A DNA stretch of 64,000 bases, from the NCBI GenBank assembly GCA_900541395.1, contig UQJT01000006.1:1-64000 (forward strand), written 5' to 3'. A program made the translations under genes and the position numbers. Source of the DNA: an uncultured Desulfovibrio sp. Lineage in GTDB: Bacteria; Desulfobacterota; Desulfovibrionia; Desulfovibrionales; Desulfovibrionaceae. Below, piece by piece: positions 45,022-53,122 of this stretch. The notes below the pieces were generated by a model. It worked only from the letters and a program-made list of their open reading frames with translations. It was not told the origin of the DNA and made no database searches. How positions within the stretch are numbered: position 1 is the stretch's first letter; each line of letters starts with the position of its first letter.

Positions 45022-47444
45022 GACTTCACCTCCGCCCCGGAAGCCGGGCGAGCGGGCATGGCGCCGGAGCGCTCGGCCGCCGGGCGGAACGAAGCCTGAA
45101 AGCCGCGGCCGCCGGTATCGGTTCCGCCGGCCTTGTCGGCCGCCTCGTCCGCGTTGCCCGTACCCGGCACCACCATGCGGTGGCTGTAAGCGTCGTACAC
45201 GCGAAAGCCGTCGCCCTCGGGGGCGTATTCCACCCAATAGGTGACGCGCGACGGCCGCCACGAAGTCAGGTAATGCCCGCTGCGCCGGTCGAGAAAACCG
45301 TTATCCGCCGCGTGACGCAGCACCGTGGTCACGTCCTCGGTCAGAATATGCCGACCTTCCAATCGGGCCAGCACCTCAGGTTCCATGAACAGGCGAGGCG
45401 CTTGCGGCGCGGGTTCGTCGACGCTTCGCCCCAGGATATCGTGCAGCACGCGCCGCCTGAGCGCGGCCCGGTTGGCGCGACGGGCGGACAGCCCGGGACC
45501 GGGCAGGGTGGGATCGGACACATCGTCCAAAGGAAAGAGCACGTCCAGGATATGCAGACAAGGTTTGCCCTGGGCCGCCAAACGATCGCGGCACATGATG
45601 CATGAGGCCACGGCGTCATGATCCAACTGGGCGGCCCGGTGAGCGGCCATAGCGTCCGCCACCTCGGGTTGGGCGCTCCAGGTCAGGCCGCCGTAGCCGC
45701 AGCAAGCCGTGGTTTCAGCCGTAAATTTCGGCTCATCCACCCGCACGCCATGCCGGACCAGCAGGTGGCGCACAGCCCCCAGCCAGGCTTTATCATAACG
45801 GGCGTTGCAAGGATCATGCACGCTGAGGGTGGCCGCAAACTCGCCCGCAGGTTCGGGACATTCCGTTTCCAGCACTTCCCACAGGGACACCGTCTCCATG
45901 TCCGGCTGACTCTCACGCAGGGTTTTCAGGCACGAGGCGCAGGCGGCCACCACGCGCGGTCGCCCCAAAGCTTCCCATTGCGCCCGGATGTTCGCCGCAG
46001 CAGCCTCGAATATATCTTCGCGTCCCGCCCAGCGGGCAGGCACGCCGCAGCAGCGCAACGCCAGCCCCACGCCGCCCCCGAGGTGGGAGCGCAAATGTCC
46101 GTATACCCGCAGCACCTGTTCGCCCCGCGAAGCCGCCAACTGACACCCCGGGAAGAAAAGATGGGCGCAGGACGCCGTTTCAGGGACGGCCGCGTCGGCA
46201 TTGCCCACCACAAGCGCGCATTCCGGGCCGTCGGCCGCGGCCATATCTTCCAGAGCAAACTCGTGAGCCGAGGGCGGCATATATCCGCGTTCCACCATCT
46301 CCCGCCGGGCGGCCAGACAGAGATCGGCCATGGAAAAATCTTCGGGGCAGACGGCTTCGCACTGGCCGCACAGGCTGCACCCGTTGATCAGGCTGTTGGC
46401 CAGGTGCTGCCCCTTGACGATAGCCCCGTTGTTGTAAATCTGACGGGCGAAAACCTTGGGATAGCCTTTGTAATGCTGCATATAGGCGCATTCGCGCACG
46501 CAGGCCATGCACTCGCAGCGCAGACAGCGGGCGGCTTCGGACCGGCCGCTGTCGACGTCGTAATCGCCGTTTGCGGGTTCGATACGGGCCACGGGCTCCA
46601 CTCCGTCCACGGGCGTCCACAGACGGGTGTCGGTGAGGCCTTCTTTCTCGCGGGCGGCGGTCAGAGACACGCCGGTGACGAAGCGCTCCAGCGTGGCGGC
46701 TGCCCGGCGGCCCTCGGCGGCGCGGTTTACCACCGAATCGCCCTCCAACCAGCCGCCGTAGCACAAGGCGGCCCGTCCTTCCGACAACGGTTCGGGCTCC
46801 AGAAGGGTCACGGGGTCCAGGTCGGCGCGGAGTCGGGCCAGATGGGGCGCGCTTTCGGCATCCACAAACACGGCGTCGAACGAAGCGCGGGCCTCATCCA
46901 CCAAAGCGATATCCAGGGCTCGAGGCGTAAAAGTCACGGCCCCGCGCCGGATGACGGCCAGTTCATCTTCAAGCACGGAGGCATCGTCCACGCCCAGGCG
47001 GGACAGCAGCGCCGCACCCACGGCGGCTTCGGGATGGAATACGGCGACGGCGTAACCTTTGCGCCCCAGATCCCAGGCCACGGTCAGCCCCGCGAACCCG
47101 TCGCCCACCACGGCCACGCTTTTGTTTTTGCGCGGTATGGGCAGGGGACGGGTCTGGCGGGGGGTTCGGCTCACGCACAGGCGCTCCAGGGCGCCGATGG
47201 CCAAAGAGCCGCCGAACTCCCCGCGCAGGCAACGCGTTTCACAGGGATGATCGCATACCCGGCCGAGCAAGCCCGGCAAAGGCATGTGCCGTTCCAGAAT
47301 TTTACGGCCACCGGGCAGATCGGCGGCGGCCATGCGTTCCATGAAGGCACGCGCGTCCACCTGCAACGGGCAGGCCGCCCGACAATAGGGCATTTCTTCC
47401 TGAATACAGCGGCGCTCCCAGGCGTAAAGTTCCTGCTGGTCCAT
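45018..47444 (-). CDS. FAD/Fe-S pyridine-nucleotide oxidoreductase fused to a CCG-domain (HdrD-like) module
   Basis: 808 residues. A Cys-rich GltD-like N-terminus (CRAACPLQVDARAF and CDHPCETRCLRGEFGG) precedes a Rossmann FAD fold (VAVVGDGFAGLTVAWDLG). It then has ferredoxin-type cysteines (CLRCECMACVRECAYM and CSLCGQCEAVCPEDFSMADLC). Next come two CCG-type domains as in heterodisulfide reductase (CCGVPARW and CCGYGGLTWS). The last 150 residues are of unknown type. The family goes with molybdenum-dependent aldehyde oxidoreductase genes in Desulfovibrio (DVU_1558 type, recalled). The second glycine of the FAD loop region is changed (GDGFAG rather than GGGPAG), but binding still looks possible. 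GAGGAG ribosome site. Confidence 0.88.
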   Translation of the reverse strand: MDQQELYAWERRCIQEEMPYCRAACPLQVDARAFMERMAAADLPGGRKILERHMPLPGLLGRVCDHPCETRCLRGEFGGSLAIGALERLCVSRTPRQTRPLPIPRKNKSVAVVGDGFAGLTVAWDLGRKGYAVAVFHPEAAVGAALLSRLGVDDASVLEDELAVIRRGAVTFTPRALDIALVDEARASFDAVFVDAESAPHLARLRADLDPVTLLEPEPLSEGRAALCYGGWLEGDSVVNRAAEGRRAAATLERFVTGVSLTAAREKEGLTDTRLWTPVDGVEPVARIEPANGDYDVDSGRSEAARCLRCECMACVRECAYMQHYKGYPKVFARQIYNNGAIVKGQHLANSLINGCSLCGQCEAVCPEDFSMADLCLAARREMVERGYMPPSAHEFALEDMAAADGPECALVVGNADAAVPETASCAHLFFPGCQLAASRGEQVLRVYGHLRSHLGGGVGLALRCCGVPARWAGREDIFEAAAANIRAQWEALGRPRVVAACASCLKTLRESQPDMETVSLWEVLETECPEPAGEFAATLSVHDPCNARYDKAWLGAVRHLLVRHGVRVDEPKFTAETTACCGYGGLTWSAQPEVADAMAAHRAAQLDHDAVASCIMCRDRLAAQGKPCLHILDVLFPLDDVSDPTLPGPGLSARRANRAALRRRVLHDILGRSVDEPAPQAPRLFMEPEVLARLEGRHILTEDVTTVLRHAADNGFLDRRSGHYLTSWRPSRVTYWVEYAPEGDGFRVYDAYSHRMVVPGTGNADEAADKAGGTDTGGRGFQASFRPAAERSGAMPARPASGAEVKS

Positions 47445-47469
47445 ATTTCCGCTCCTCGCTCGTCACCAT

Positions 47470-47495
47470 GCGCACGCGGCAAAGCCGCAGTGCGC
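47470..47495. repeat. REP-like hairpin 1
   Basis: GCGCA-c-GCGGC-aaa-GCCGC-ag-TGCGC forms an interrupted 10-bp stem. A second hairpin of the same style (47527-47552) lies 31 bases on. Confidence 0.65.
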
Positions 47496-47526
47496 CCTCG
47501 CTGGGCCGTTCGCCGCTCAGCTTCAT

Positions 47527-47552
47527 GCACAGGCGGCGAAGCCGCCATGTGC
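47527..47552. repeat. REP-like hairpin 2
   Basis: GCACA-GGCGGC-gaa-GCCGCC-a-TGTGC forms an 11-bp stem with one unpaired base. The loop type is like hairpin 1. Confidence 0.65.
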
Positions 47553-47567
47553 CTTCGCGGCTCGCTT

Positions 47568-47586
47568 CAAGCTCGCTACCGCTCGC
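47568..47586. repeat. 19-base dispersed repeat, copy 2
   Basis: Identical to 13443-13461. It again lies just to the right of palindromic hairpins, here between operons rather than at a gene end. Confidence 0.7.
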
Positions 47587-47701
47587 AACTCCGTCGGTTA
47601 AGGTAGTCATGCTCCGTCTTCACGCATGTGATCAACCTCCCTCGTTTCCGCGCCGTTCCAACGTACCATGCGCGACGGGCCGCCGCAAGGCGACGAGACG
47701 G

Positions 47702-47733
47702 AAAAACCCGTCCGGAACATAACTCCGGACGGG
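47702..47733 (-). terminator. intrinsic terminator of the reductase/transporter operon
   Basis: On the minus strand CCCGTCCGGA and TCCGGACGGG (47707-47733) form a perfect 10-bp stem followed by TTTTTC. It lies 28 bases after the transporter stop codon. Confidence 0.85.
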
Positions 47734-47760
47734 TCGGCAAAGATAAACATCAGCAGACAA

Positions 47761-49224
47761 TCAGAACAGGAAGGAGCCCATGACCACGGTCACCAGGGTC
47801 ATAATCGCCCACGAGGCCAGGATGACGAGGGGCGAGGTTTTCCAGATGCTTCTGACGTCGGACCACTCGTTGCCGTGCAGCAAGGCCGCGCTGGAACTGG
47901 CCGCCGGAGTCAAAAAGGCCAGATGCACGCCCAGGACCACCAGCATGACGGCGATTTCCGGCGCGGCGCCCGTATTGGAGCAATAACTGTAGATGATGGG
48001 CATGAGCGCCACGCCAACGGCCCCGTTGTTGATGAACTGGGTCAGGATGGTGGCGAACAGGCCCATGAACACCGCGAACAGCAGGGCCGAATCGCTGCCG
48101 AAGAAGGGGGACAGCAGCTTCATGAGAAAATCGGTCACGCCGCTTTGCGGATCGGCCATAGCCCCGGACAGAGGCTGCACCATAGCCAGAATAAAGATGA
48201 TACCCCAGGCCACGCCGTCGTCCACCATGGCCTTGAAGCGCAGCAGCGGCTTGCCGTCCACTTTGATGAAGCACATGACGCCCACCAGGAACATGCATAT
48301 GCCCGTATTGCCGATGGCCTTGAGAAAGCGGGTCAGAAACAGCGACGCGGGCAGGAAATTGGGCAGAAGCAGCAGAGCCACCAGGGCGAACAGGAAGCCC
48401 AGCACCGTTTTCTGGACCCTGTTCAGGCTCAGACTGCCTTCGGTGTCCAGGGCGGTGGCGTCCAGGTTGCGCAGTTTGCTCACGTCGGGGCGGAACACGT
48501 ACTTGCCGATGACGATGAACAGCAACGAACACAGGGCGCAGGCCACCAGGGCGATGAGCATGTAGGAGGCGTAATTCATGCCCACGCCCGACATTTTTTC
48601 ATACGCGCCGATCACGGTCAGCGCGGCCTGTTTGAAGGGAATGAGGGCCATGCCCACCTGGGCGGCGTACACCACGCCGAACACCATCATGGTGGGATAG
48701 CCCTCGCCCCGCTTGTAGCCGCACACGTCGCAAATGCCGTACAAAATGCTCCAGCCGATGACCGCAGCAGGCGAGGCGCTGGTAAGCCCGCCCAGGATCA
48801 TGATCGACCCCAGGAAGGTGTAGGTGAACAGCCAGGGCCTGCCCGCCACGGCCTTGCGGGTGATGAACCACAGCGAGATGAATTTGGACAGCCCGTAATG
48901 GTTGATGGTGGCGCAGAACACGAAAATGAAGAACATCATGACCACAATGGGGTCGCCGAAGCTTTTGTTGAGCAACAGCCCCGGATTCATGCCCCCGATC
49001 AGGGTCATGGCCAGCAAACCCGCGATGCTGGGCCAGATGATGTCGATGAATATCCAGCCGTAGAGCACCCCCAGAAAGATGCCGATGAGATTCATGCCCA
49101 GCGGGGTCAGCGGCTCGAAGGGAGCAAGACGGCCGAACCCGAACATGATGGCCAAGCAGATGACGCTGTGGACGTAGTACATGACGTCCTTTTTTTCGAA
49201 CCAGATGGCGGTGCGCGCGCTCAT
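47761..49224 (-). CDS. SLC13/DASS-type anion:Na+ symporter (first copy)
   Basis: 487 residues from the ATG at 49222-49224, with about twelve membrane segments and no signal peptide. The pattern fits the SLC13/DASS or related ArsB/NhaD-type permeases: LGVLYGWIFIDIIWPSIAGLLAMTLIGG near 55, and the repeat-end motif LTQFINNGAVGVALMPI, whose N-N-G region is the substrate/Na+ site in this superfamily. Known relatives import dicarboxylates, citrate, sulfate or sulfonates. I preferred this start to the GTG at 49230 because GAGGAG is well spaced. The gene begins 2 bases after the preceding flavoprotein. A paralogue lies at 57451. Confidence 0.85.
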   Translation of the reverse strand: MSARTAIWFEKKDVMYYVHSVICLAIMFGFGRLAPFEPLTPLGMNLIGIFLGVLYGWIFIDIIWPSIAGLLAMTLIGGMNPGLLLNKSFGDPIVVMMFFIFVFCATINHYGLSKFISLWFITRKAVAGRPWLFTYTFLGSIMILGGLTSASPAAVIGWSILYGICDVCGYKRGEGYPTMMVFGVVYAAQVGMALIPFKQAALTVIGAYEKMSGVGMNYASYMLIALVACALCSLLFIVIGKYVFRPDVSKLRNLDATALDTEGSLSLNRVQKTVLGFLFALVALLLLPNFLPASLFLTRFLKAIGNTGICMFLVGVMCFIKVDGKPLLRFKAMVDDGVAWGIIFILAMVQPLSGAMADPQSGVTDFLMKLLSPFFGSDSALLFAVFMGLFATILTQFINNGAVGVALMPIIYSYCSNTGAAPEIAVMLVVLGVHLAFLTPAASSSAALLHGNEWSDVRSIWKTSPLVILASWAIMTLVTVVMGSFLF

Positions 49225-49226
49225 GA

Positions 49227-50969
49227 TCACTCCTCAGTGCCCGAGGGGGCGGAAGAAGGGCTGACAGGAAAGCGGAAATTGTCCTGATAATAGCGGGTGA
49301 CGGGGTGGCGGTAGCGGTCCAGGGGCACGGGCGTCCAGGCGGTTTTCACCCCGCCGCGGCCGTCGTTTTCCAGGGTCTGCCAGGCCAGATAGCGGGTGTC
49401 GTCGCGCCGGGGATGGTCCTCGCGGTAATGCCCCGCCCGGCTTTCGCGCCGTTCCAGCGAGGCGCGCAGGTACAGTTCGCTGATAAAGGCCACGCCCCGC
49501 ACTTCGCGCAGTTTGAGCAGGTAGTGGGGATCGGAGGCGCCCATGCGGGGCAGGTCGCGCTCCCTCAATTCCGTCAGGCGGTCCAGAGCGCGGCGCAACG
49601 CGCCTTCGGTTTTGAGGATGGACACGTCGTAGGGGAACATGATTTCCTGGATGCGGGTCAGCACGGCCTTGGGGGCCAGGCCCTCGCGTCCCAACGGAGC
49701 GTAGATGTTCCGGCGCAGGGCTTCCACCTGTTCCCTGAGACAGCCCGTCCGCGCGGCGGGGGCGCTTTGCAGGTATTCCGCCGCGCCCTCTCCCGCCAGC
49801 CAGCCGGTGACCGCCGTGGTCATCAGGGCGAAACCGCCGGCGTACACGCCGGGTTCGGTGCTGCGGGCCGTGCCCGCCGCGAACAGCCCTTCCACGCTGG
49901 TGCGGCCCTTGCCGTCCGCTTCCATGCCGCCGTAAGAGATGGTCATCTGGGGCACCCATTCCGTGTTGTCGCGGAACATATCCATGCCCAGGGCCTTCAG
50001 TTTGTCGTAATTCAGCTTCTGCCAGCCGTCCTGGGGCTTGAGCAGGACCAGATCGGCGGGGTCGATGCGGCTGATGTCGAAATAAATCGGCCCCCGGCCT
50101 TCCCGTATTTCCAGGGCCATGGCCATAGTGGTGTAATGCGGGTCGGTGTTGGCGCCCAGTACCGGCGAATAGCGCTCCATGAACGGTTCGCCCAGGGCGT
50201 TGACGAAGCGGCCGCCCAGGGGCATGAGCGTAGTCTGTCCTTCCCATCCGAAATAACGCGGCATGTTCCACACCCGGCCGAATTCGAAATCGCGCATGCG
50301 GGCCCCGGCCCGCCAAGCCATTTCCGCGCCCTCGCCGGTGGGGGTGTTCTTGCCGTAAGACGTCTTCCAGCCACCCACGCCGGTGGCGGCGATGACGGCC
50401 CCGGCACGGAAGCGATAAAAATCCCCCTCCAGGGCGTCAAAGCCCACGGCGCCGCCCGCCCGGCCGTCCCGATCCAGAAGATCGGTCACCAGGACCCGGC
50501 CCAGGCGCCTGACCCCGACCTCCTCCAGGCGGCGGGCCAGATTGCGCGCCATGAGTTCGCCGCCCCGGCCCTTCGTGCGGGCGGGATACAGCTTCACATG
50601 GTCCAGCCCGCGCTGGGGCACGCTTTTCAGCGTACCGTCTTCCTTATGAAAAAATTCGCATCCGAAGGCCTGATAATCCCGTAGTCTGTCCCCGGACAGA
50701 CGCAAGACGCGCTCCATCTGCTCCTGGTCGCACAACCCATCGAAATAATAGATGAAATCCTGCAACCAGGCGTCCACGTCCTCACCCGGCAGCACGGCGT
50801 CGAAATCGCCGCCCGCCATGGCCATCAGGCCGCCCCAGTCGCGCGGCCCCTTGTCCACGACGACCACATCGCGCTCCGGCATGAGCTGCTTGAAACGAAG
50901 GGCGGCCCACATGCCGGCGGAACCGCCGCCGATGATCAACAGATCGCTTTCCACCGCATGTTCACGCAT
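49227..50969 (-). CDS. FAD-dependent fumarate-reductase-like flavoprotein
   Basis: 580 residues. The FAD-binding motif LLIIGGGSAGMWAAL is at the N-terminus with the ribose-binding VVVVDKG. The segment GRTSVEGLFAAGTARS is the FAD-contact site typical of FrdA/SdhA/AprA-type proteins, and the C-terminal helical domain has the ESRAGHYREDHPRRDD block of that family. No Tat or Sec signal, so cytoplasmic. The Frd catalytic motif is not obviously kept, so the substrate is probably not fumarate. The start overlaps the ferredoxin gene by eight bases (GGAGGA upstream). It should receive electrons from that ferredoxin. Confidence 0.85.
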   Translation of the reverse strand: MREHAVESDLLIIGGGSAGMWAALRFKQLMPERDVVVVDKGPRDWGGLMAMAGGDFDAVLPGEDVDAWLQDFIYYFDGLCDQEQMERVLRLSGDRLRDYQAFGCEFFHKEDGTLKSVPQRGLDHVKLYPARTKGRGGELMARNLARRLEEVGVRRLGRVLVTDLLDRDGRAGGAVGFDALEGDFYRFRAGAVIAATGVGGWKTSYGKNTPTGEGAEMAWRAGARMRDFEFGRVWNMPRYFGWEGQTTLMPLGGRFVNALGEPFMERYSPVLGANTDPHYTTMAMALEIREGRGPIYFDISRIDPADLVLLKPQDGWQKLNYDKLKALGMDMFRDNTEWVPQMTISYGGMEADGKGRTSVEGLFAAGTARSTEPGVYAGGFALMTTAVTGWLAGEGAAEYLQSAPAARTGCLREQVEALRRNIYAPLGREGLAPKAVLTRIQEIMFPYDVSILKTEGALRRALDRLTELRERDLPRMGASDPHYLLKLREVRGVAFISELYLRASLERRESRAGHYREDHPRRDDTRYLAWQTLENDGRGGVKTAWTPVPLDRYRHPVTRYYQDNFRFPVSPSSAPSGTEE

Positions 50970-51237
50970 GTTCCATTCCTCCCCGCTCCCGCAGATCATT
51001 CCCTTCCACGGCCGCGAACGCCGGACCGGGGAACACGGGAGGCAGCTTTTCCCGGAAGGGGTGGACGTCGATCGCCCCGGCGGGACAGGCCCGCTCGCAG
51101 ATGAAACAGGTCATGCAGTCGTCGGGATAGGCGATGAAGGCCCTGCCCCGTTCGTCCAGACGCAGGGCGTCCAGAGGACAGCGGGCCACGCACGCGCCGC
51201 AGCCGACGCATCGTTCCGCGTCAATACGTTGTATCAT
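50962..51237 (-). CDS. 2[4Fe-4S] ferredoxin, electron-transfer subunit
   Basis: 91 residues. Two complete cluster motifs are present: CVGCGACVARCP (10-21) and CMTCFICERACP (41-52). The C-terminal tail runs to the end without further Cys. This is like the AprB/FrdB-type small partner of soluble flavoprotein reductases, but shorter. AGGAG precedes the start. The gene overlaps the next flavoprotein gene by eight bases, so the proteins are probably made in equal amounts and interact. Confidence 0.93.
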   Translation of the reverse strand: MIQRIDAERCVGCGACVARCPLDALRLDERGRAFIAYPDDCMTCFICERACPAGAIDVHPFREKLPPVFPGPAFAAVEGNDLRERGGMEHA

Positions 51238-51254
51238 GTCATACTCCTGTGGAG

Positions 51255-51300
51255 CTGGAGCGGCGCGCCCCGGAAGGGGCGCGCGCTTGGCTGGCGGCTA
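51255..51300. repeat. GC-rich hairpin inside the reductase operon
   Basis: GCGCGCCCC (51263-51271) and GGGGCGCGC (51276-51284) form a 9-bp stem with loop GGAA. It lies in the 133-base gap before the ferredoxin gene and may stabilise or process the mRNA. Confidence 0.55.
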
Positions 51301-51370
51301 TGCCGGGGCGACCTTTTTCGCGTTCTCCGTCCCTGGGAAAGACGCCGGGCCGCCCGTTTCCCCAGACCGA

Positions 51371-53056
51371 TCACACCTGCATACGCAGGGGAAAATGAAA
51401 AGCTATGGCCCCGGTGGGACAACTGGTCCGGCAGTTGGCGCAGTGCCAGCACTCGTCCCCGAAGGCCACCACGGGCCGGTCGCCCTGGTCGGTATGGCGC
51501 AATTCCAGAACATAGCCGGGGCAATCGTCCACACAGACGCCGCAGCCCTTGCAATGGCCGCAGTGGAAGCAGCGCGCGGCTTCGGTTCGGGCCTGGTCGG
51601 CGTCGTAACCCCGGTTGATCTCCTCAAACGACAACGCGTCGGACCGGGTCGGTACAGGCGGTTCGCTCTTTTCGTACCGGGCCACCCCGTAGATTTCCTC
51701 GAAGGGCACCACGTACGGCTCATCGCGGCCCGCCAGGTCCGGACGGGGCTCGATGCGTCCCTCATCGTCCACGGCGTAAACCGGCGCGTCCTCCCCTGTC
51801 AGAAAGGCATGCGCGGCAAAGGCGGCCCGGCGGCCGGACCCGATGGCCGCCGCCACGGAGGCAGGACCGGAGGCCACGTCGCCGGCGGCGAACAGCCCCG
51901 GAACGGAACTGGCCTGCCGCTCGTCCACCGCGATCCAGCAGCGGGGCGTCAGCTCGGGCGCGTCCGGCCCCAGAAAATCCAGGTCCGTCTTCAGGCCCAC
52001 GGCAAAAATCACGGTATCGCAGGCCAGCGTGTGTTCGCCGCCGGGCACGGGTACCAGCTCAAGGCTGCCCCGCTCGTCAAAACGGCACTCTCGCACTTCG
52101 TAATAGTCCACGCCCTCGACGCGGCCGTCCCGCGCGCGGACGGAGGACAGGGTGCAGCCATTGTGGATACGGACGCCTTCGGCCCGGGCCTGGATCAGGT
52201 CTTCCTCCGGCGCGCGCATGGCGCCCGCCTGTTCCAGACAGATCACGTGCACTTCGGACGCGCCCAGACGGCGGGCGGTAAACGCGCAGTCAAAGCCGAC
52301 GCCGCCTCCGCCCATGATCACCACCCTGTCGCCCATGGGAGGGCGTTCGCCCAGCGCCACGGCGCGCAGAAATTCCACGGCCTTTACGGCCGCTTCCGCG
52401 CCGGGGACGGGCAGGGAGTTCTCACGGGGCGTGCCGGTGGCAATGATGACAGCGTCGTGGGCAGAGCGCAGGTCCGCGAAGGAAACGTCCCGACCGATTA
52501 CGGTATTGACGCGGGCGCGCACCCCGGTTTCCAGCACGCGGCCCACTTCGCGGTCCACCACGTCGCGGGGCAGCCGAAAGTCGGGCACGCCGTAGCGGGG
52601 CACGCCACCCAGCACCGGATGGGCCTCGTACACGGTGACATCGTGCCCCAACAGGGCCAGAAAATACGCGGCGGTCAGTCCGGCGGGGCCGCCGCCCGCC
52701 ACGGCCACCCGTTTTCCCGTGGCCGGACGGCGTCGGAACGCCGGAGTTTCGGCGGCGAAATCGGCGGCGGCGCGTTCCAGGGCGCGGCTATTCACACAGG
52801 CGTCATAACGCCCCCGGTTGCACCGGTCCTGGCAAAAATGGGGGCATACCCGGCCCGTGATGCCGGGGAAGGGATTTTTGGCGTGCAGATAGCGCAGGGC
52901 CTCGGCAAAGTCGCCCTGTTCGATCAGGGCCTGCATCTTCTGGATGGGGTTGCCCGCCGGACAGGCATGTTCGCACGGCGAGGTGCGGAACTGGTCCTTC
53001 AAACTATCGCCCAGGGCTATGGGTCGTGTGATTTCCCGGCTATATTTCGGAGGCAT
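51371..53056 (-). CDS. GltD-like NAD(P)H oxidoreductase with ferredoxin domain
   Basis: 561 residues. An N-terminal Fe-S helical domain (CEHACPAGNPIQKM, CPHFCQDRCNRG) is as in glutamate synthase small subunit. The FAD fold follows (VAVAGGGPAGLTAAYFLAL near 115), and the NAD(P) fold after it (VVIMGGGGVGFDCAF near 255). A C-terminal two-cluster ferredoxin (CFHCGHCKGCGVCVDDCP and CWHCANCRTSCP) ends the protein. Such enzymes pass NAD(P)H electrons to a separate acceptor. In this operon the natural acceptors are the next ferredoxin and the two flavoproteins. There is no GltB-type partner, so glutamate synthesis is unlikely. AAGGAG ribosome site. Confidence 0.9.
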   Translation of the reverse strand: MPPKYSREITRPIALGDSLKDQFRTSPCEHACPAGNPIQKMQALIEQGDFAEALRYLHAKNPFPGITGRVCPHFCQDRCNRGRYDACVNSRALERAAADFAAETPAFRRRPATGKRVAVAGGGPAGLTAAYFLALLGHDVTVYEAHPVLGGVPRYGVPDFRLPRDVVDREVGRVLETGVRARVNTVIGRDVSFADLRSAHDAVIIATGTPRENSLPVPGAEAAVKAVEFLRAVALGERPPMGDRVVIMGGGGVGFDCAFTARRLGASEVHVICLEQAGAMRAPEEDLIQARAEGVRIHNGCTLSSVRARDGRVEGVDYYEVRECRFDERGSLELVPVPGGEHTLACDTVIFAVGLKTDLDFLGPDAPELTPRCWIAVDERQASSVPGLFAAGDVASGPASVAAAIGSGRRAAFAAHAFLTGEDAPVYAVDDEGRIEPRPDLAGRDEPYVVPFEEIYGVARYEKSEPPVPTRSDALSFEEINRGYDADQARTEAARCFHCGHCKGCGVCVDDCPGYVLELRHTDQGDRPVVAFGDECWHCANCRTSCPTGAIAFHFPLRMQV

Positions 53057-53122
53057 GACAAACTCCTTTTCGAGAGAATTCCGGGGGCGGAAGACCGCCC
53101 GCGTGAACGAATTTTCTCCGCT

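Larger units (their letters stand above)
47445..47701. other. spacer with REP-like hairpins, no gene
   Basis: Region between the terminator of the reductase operon and the large oxidoreductase gene. It contains two palindromic hairpins and a 19-base dispersed repeat, annotated separately. No coding frame is supported. Confidence 0.6.

Noticed and set aside
47668..49287. A 539-codon open frame antisense to the SLC13 transporter
   Set aside because: Extremely His/Gln-rich composition from reading a membrane-protein gene backwards.
51371..53056. Glutamate synthase small subunit (gltD)
   Set aside because: The fold is similar, but there is no gltB partner and it has an added C-terminal ferredoxin domain in a reductase operon.
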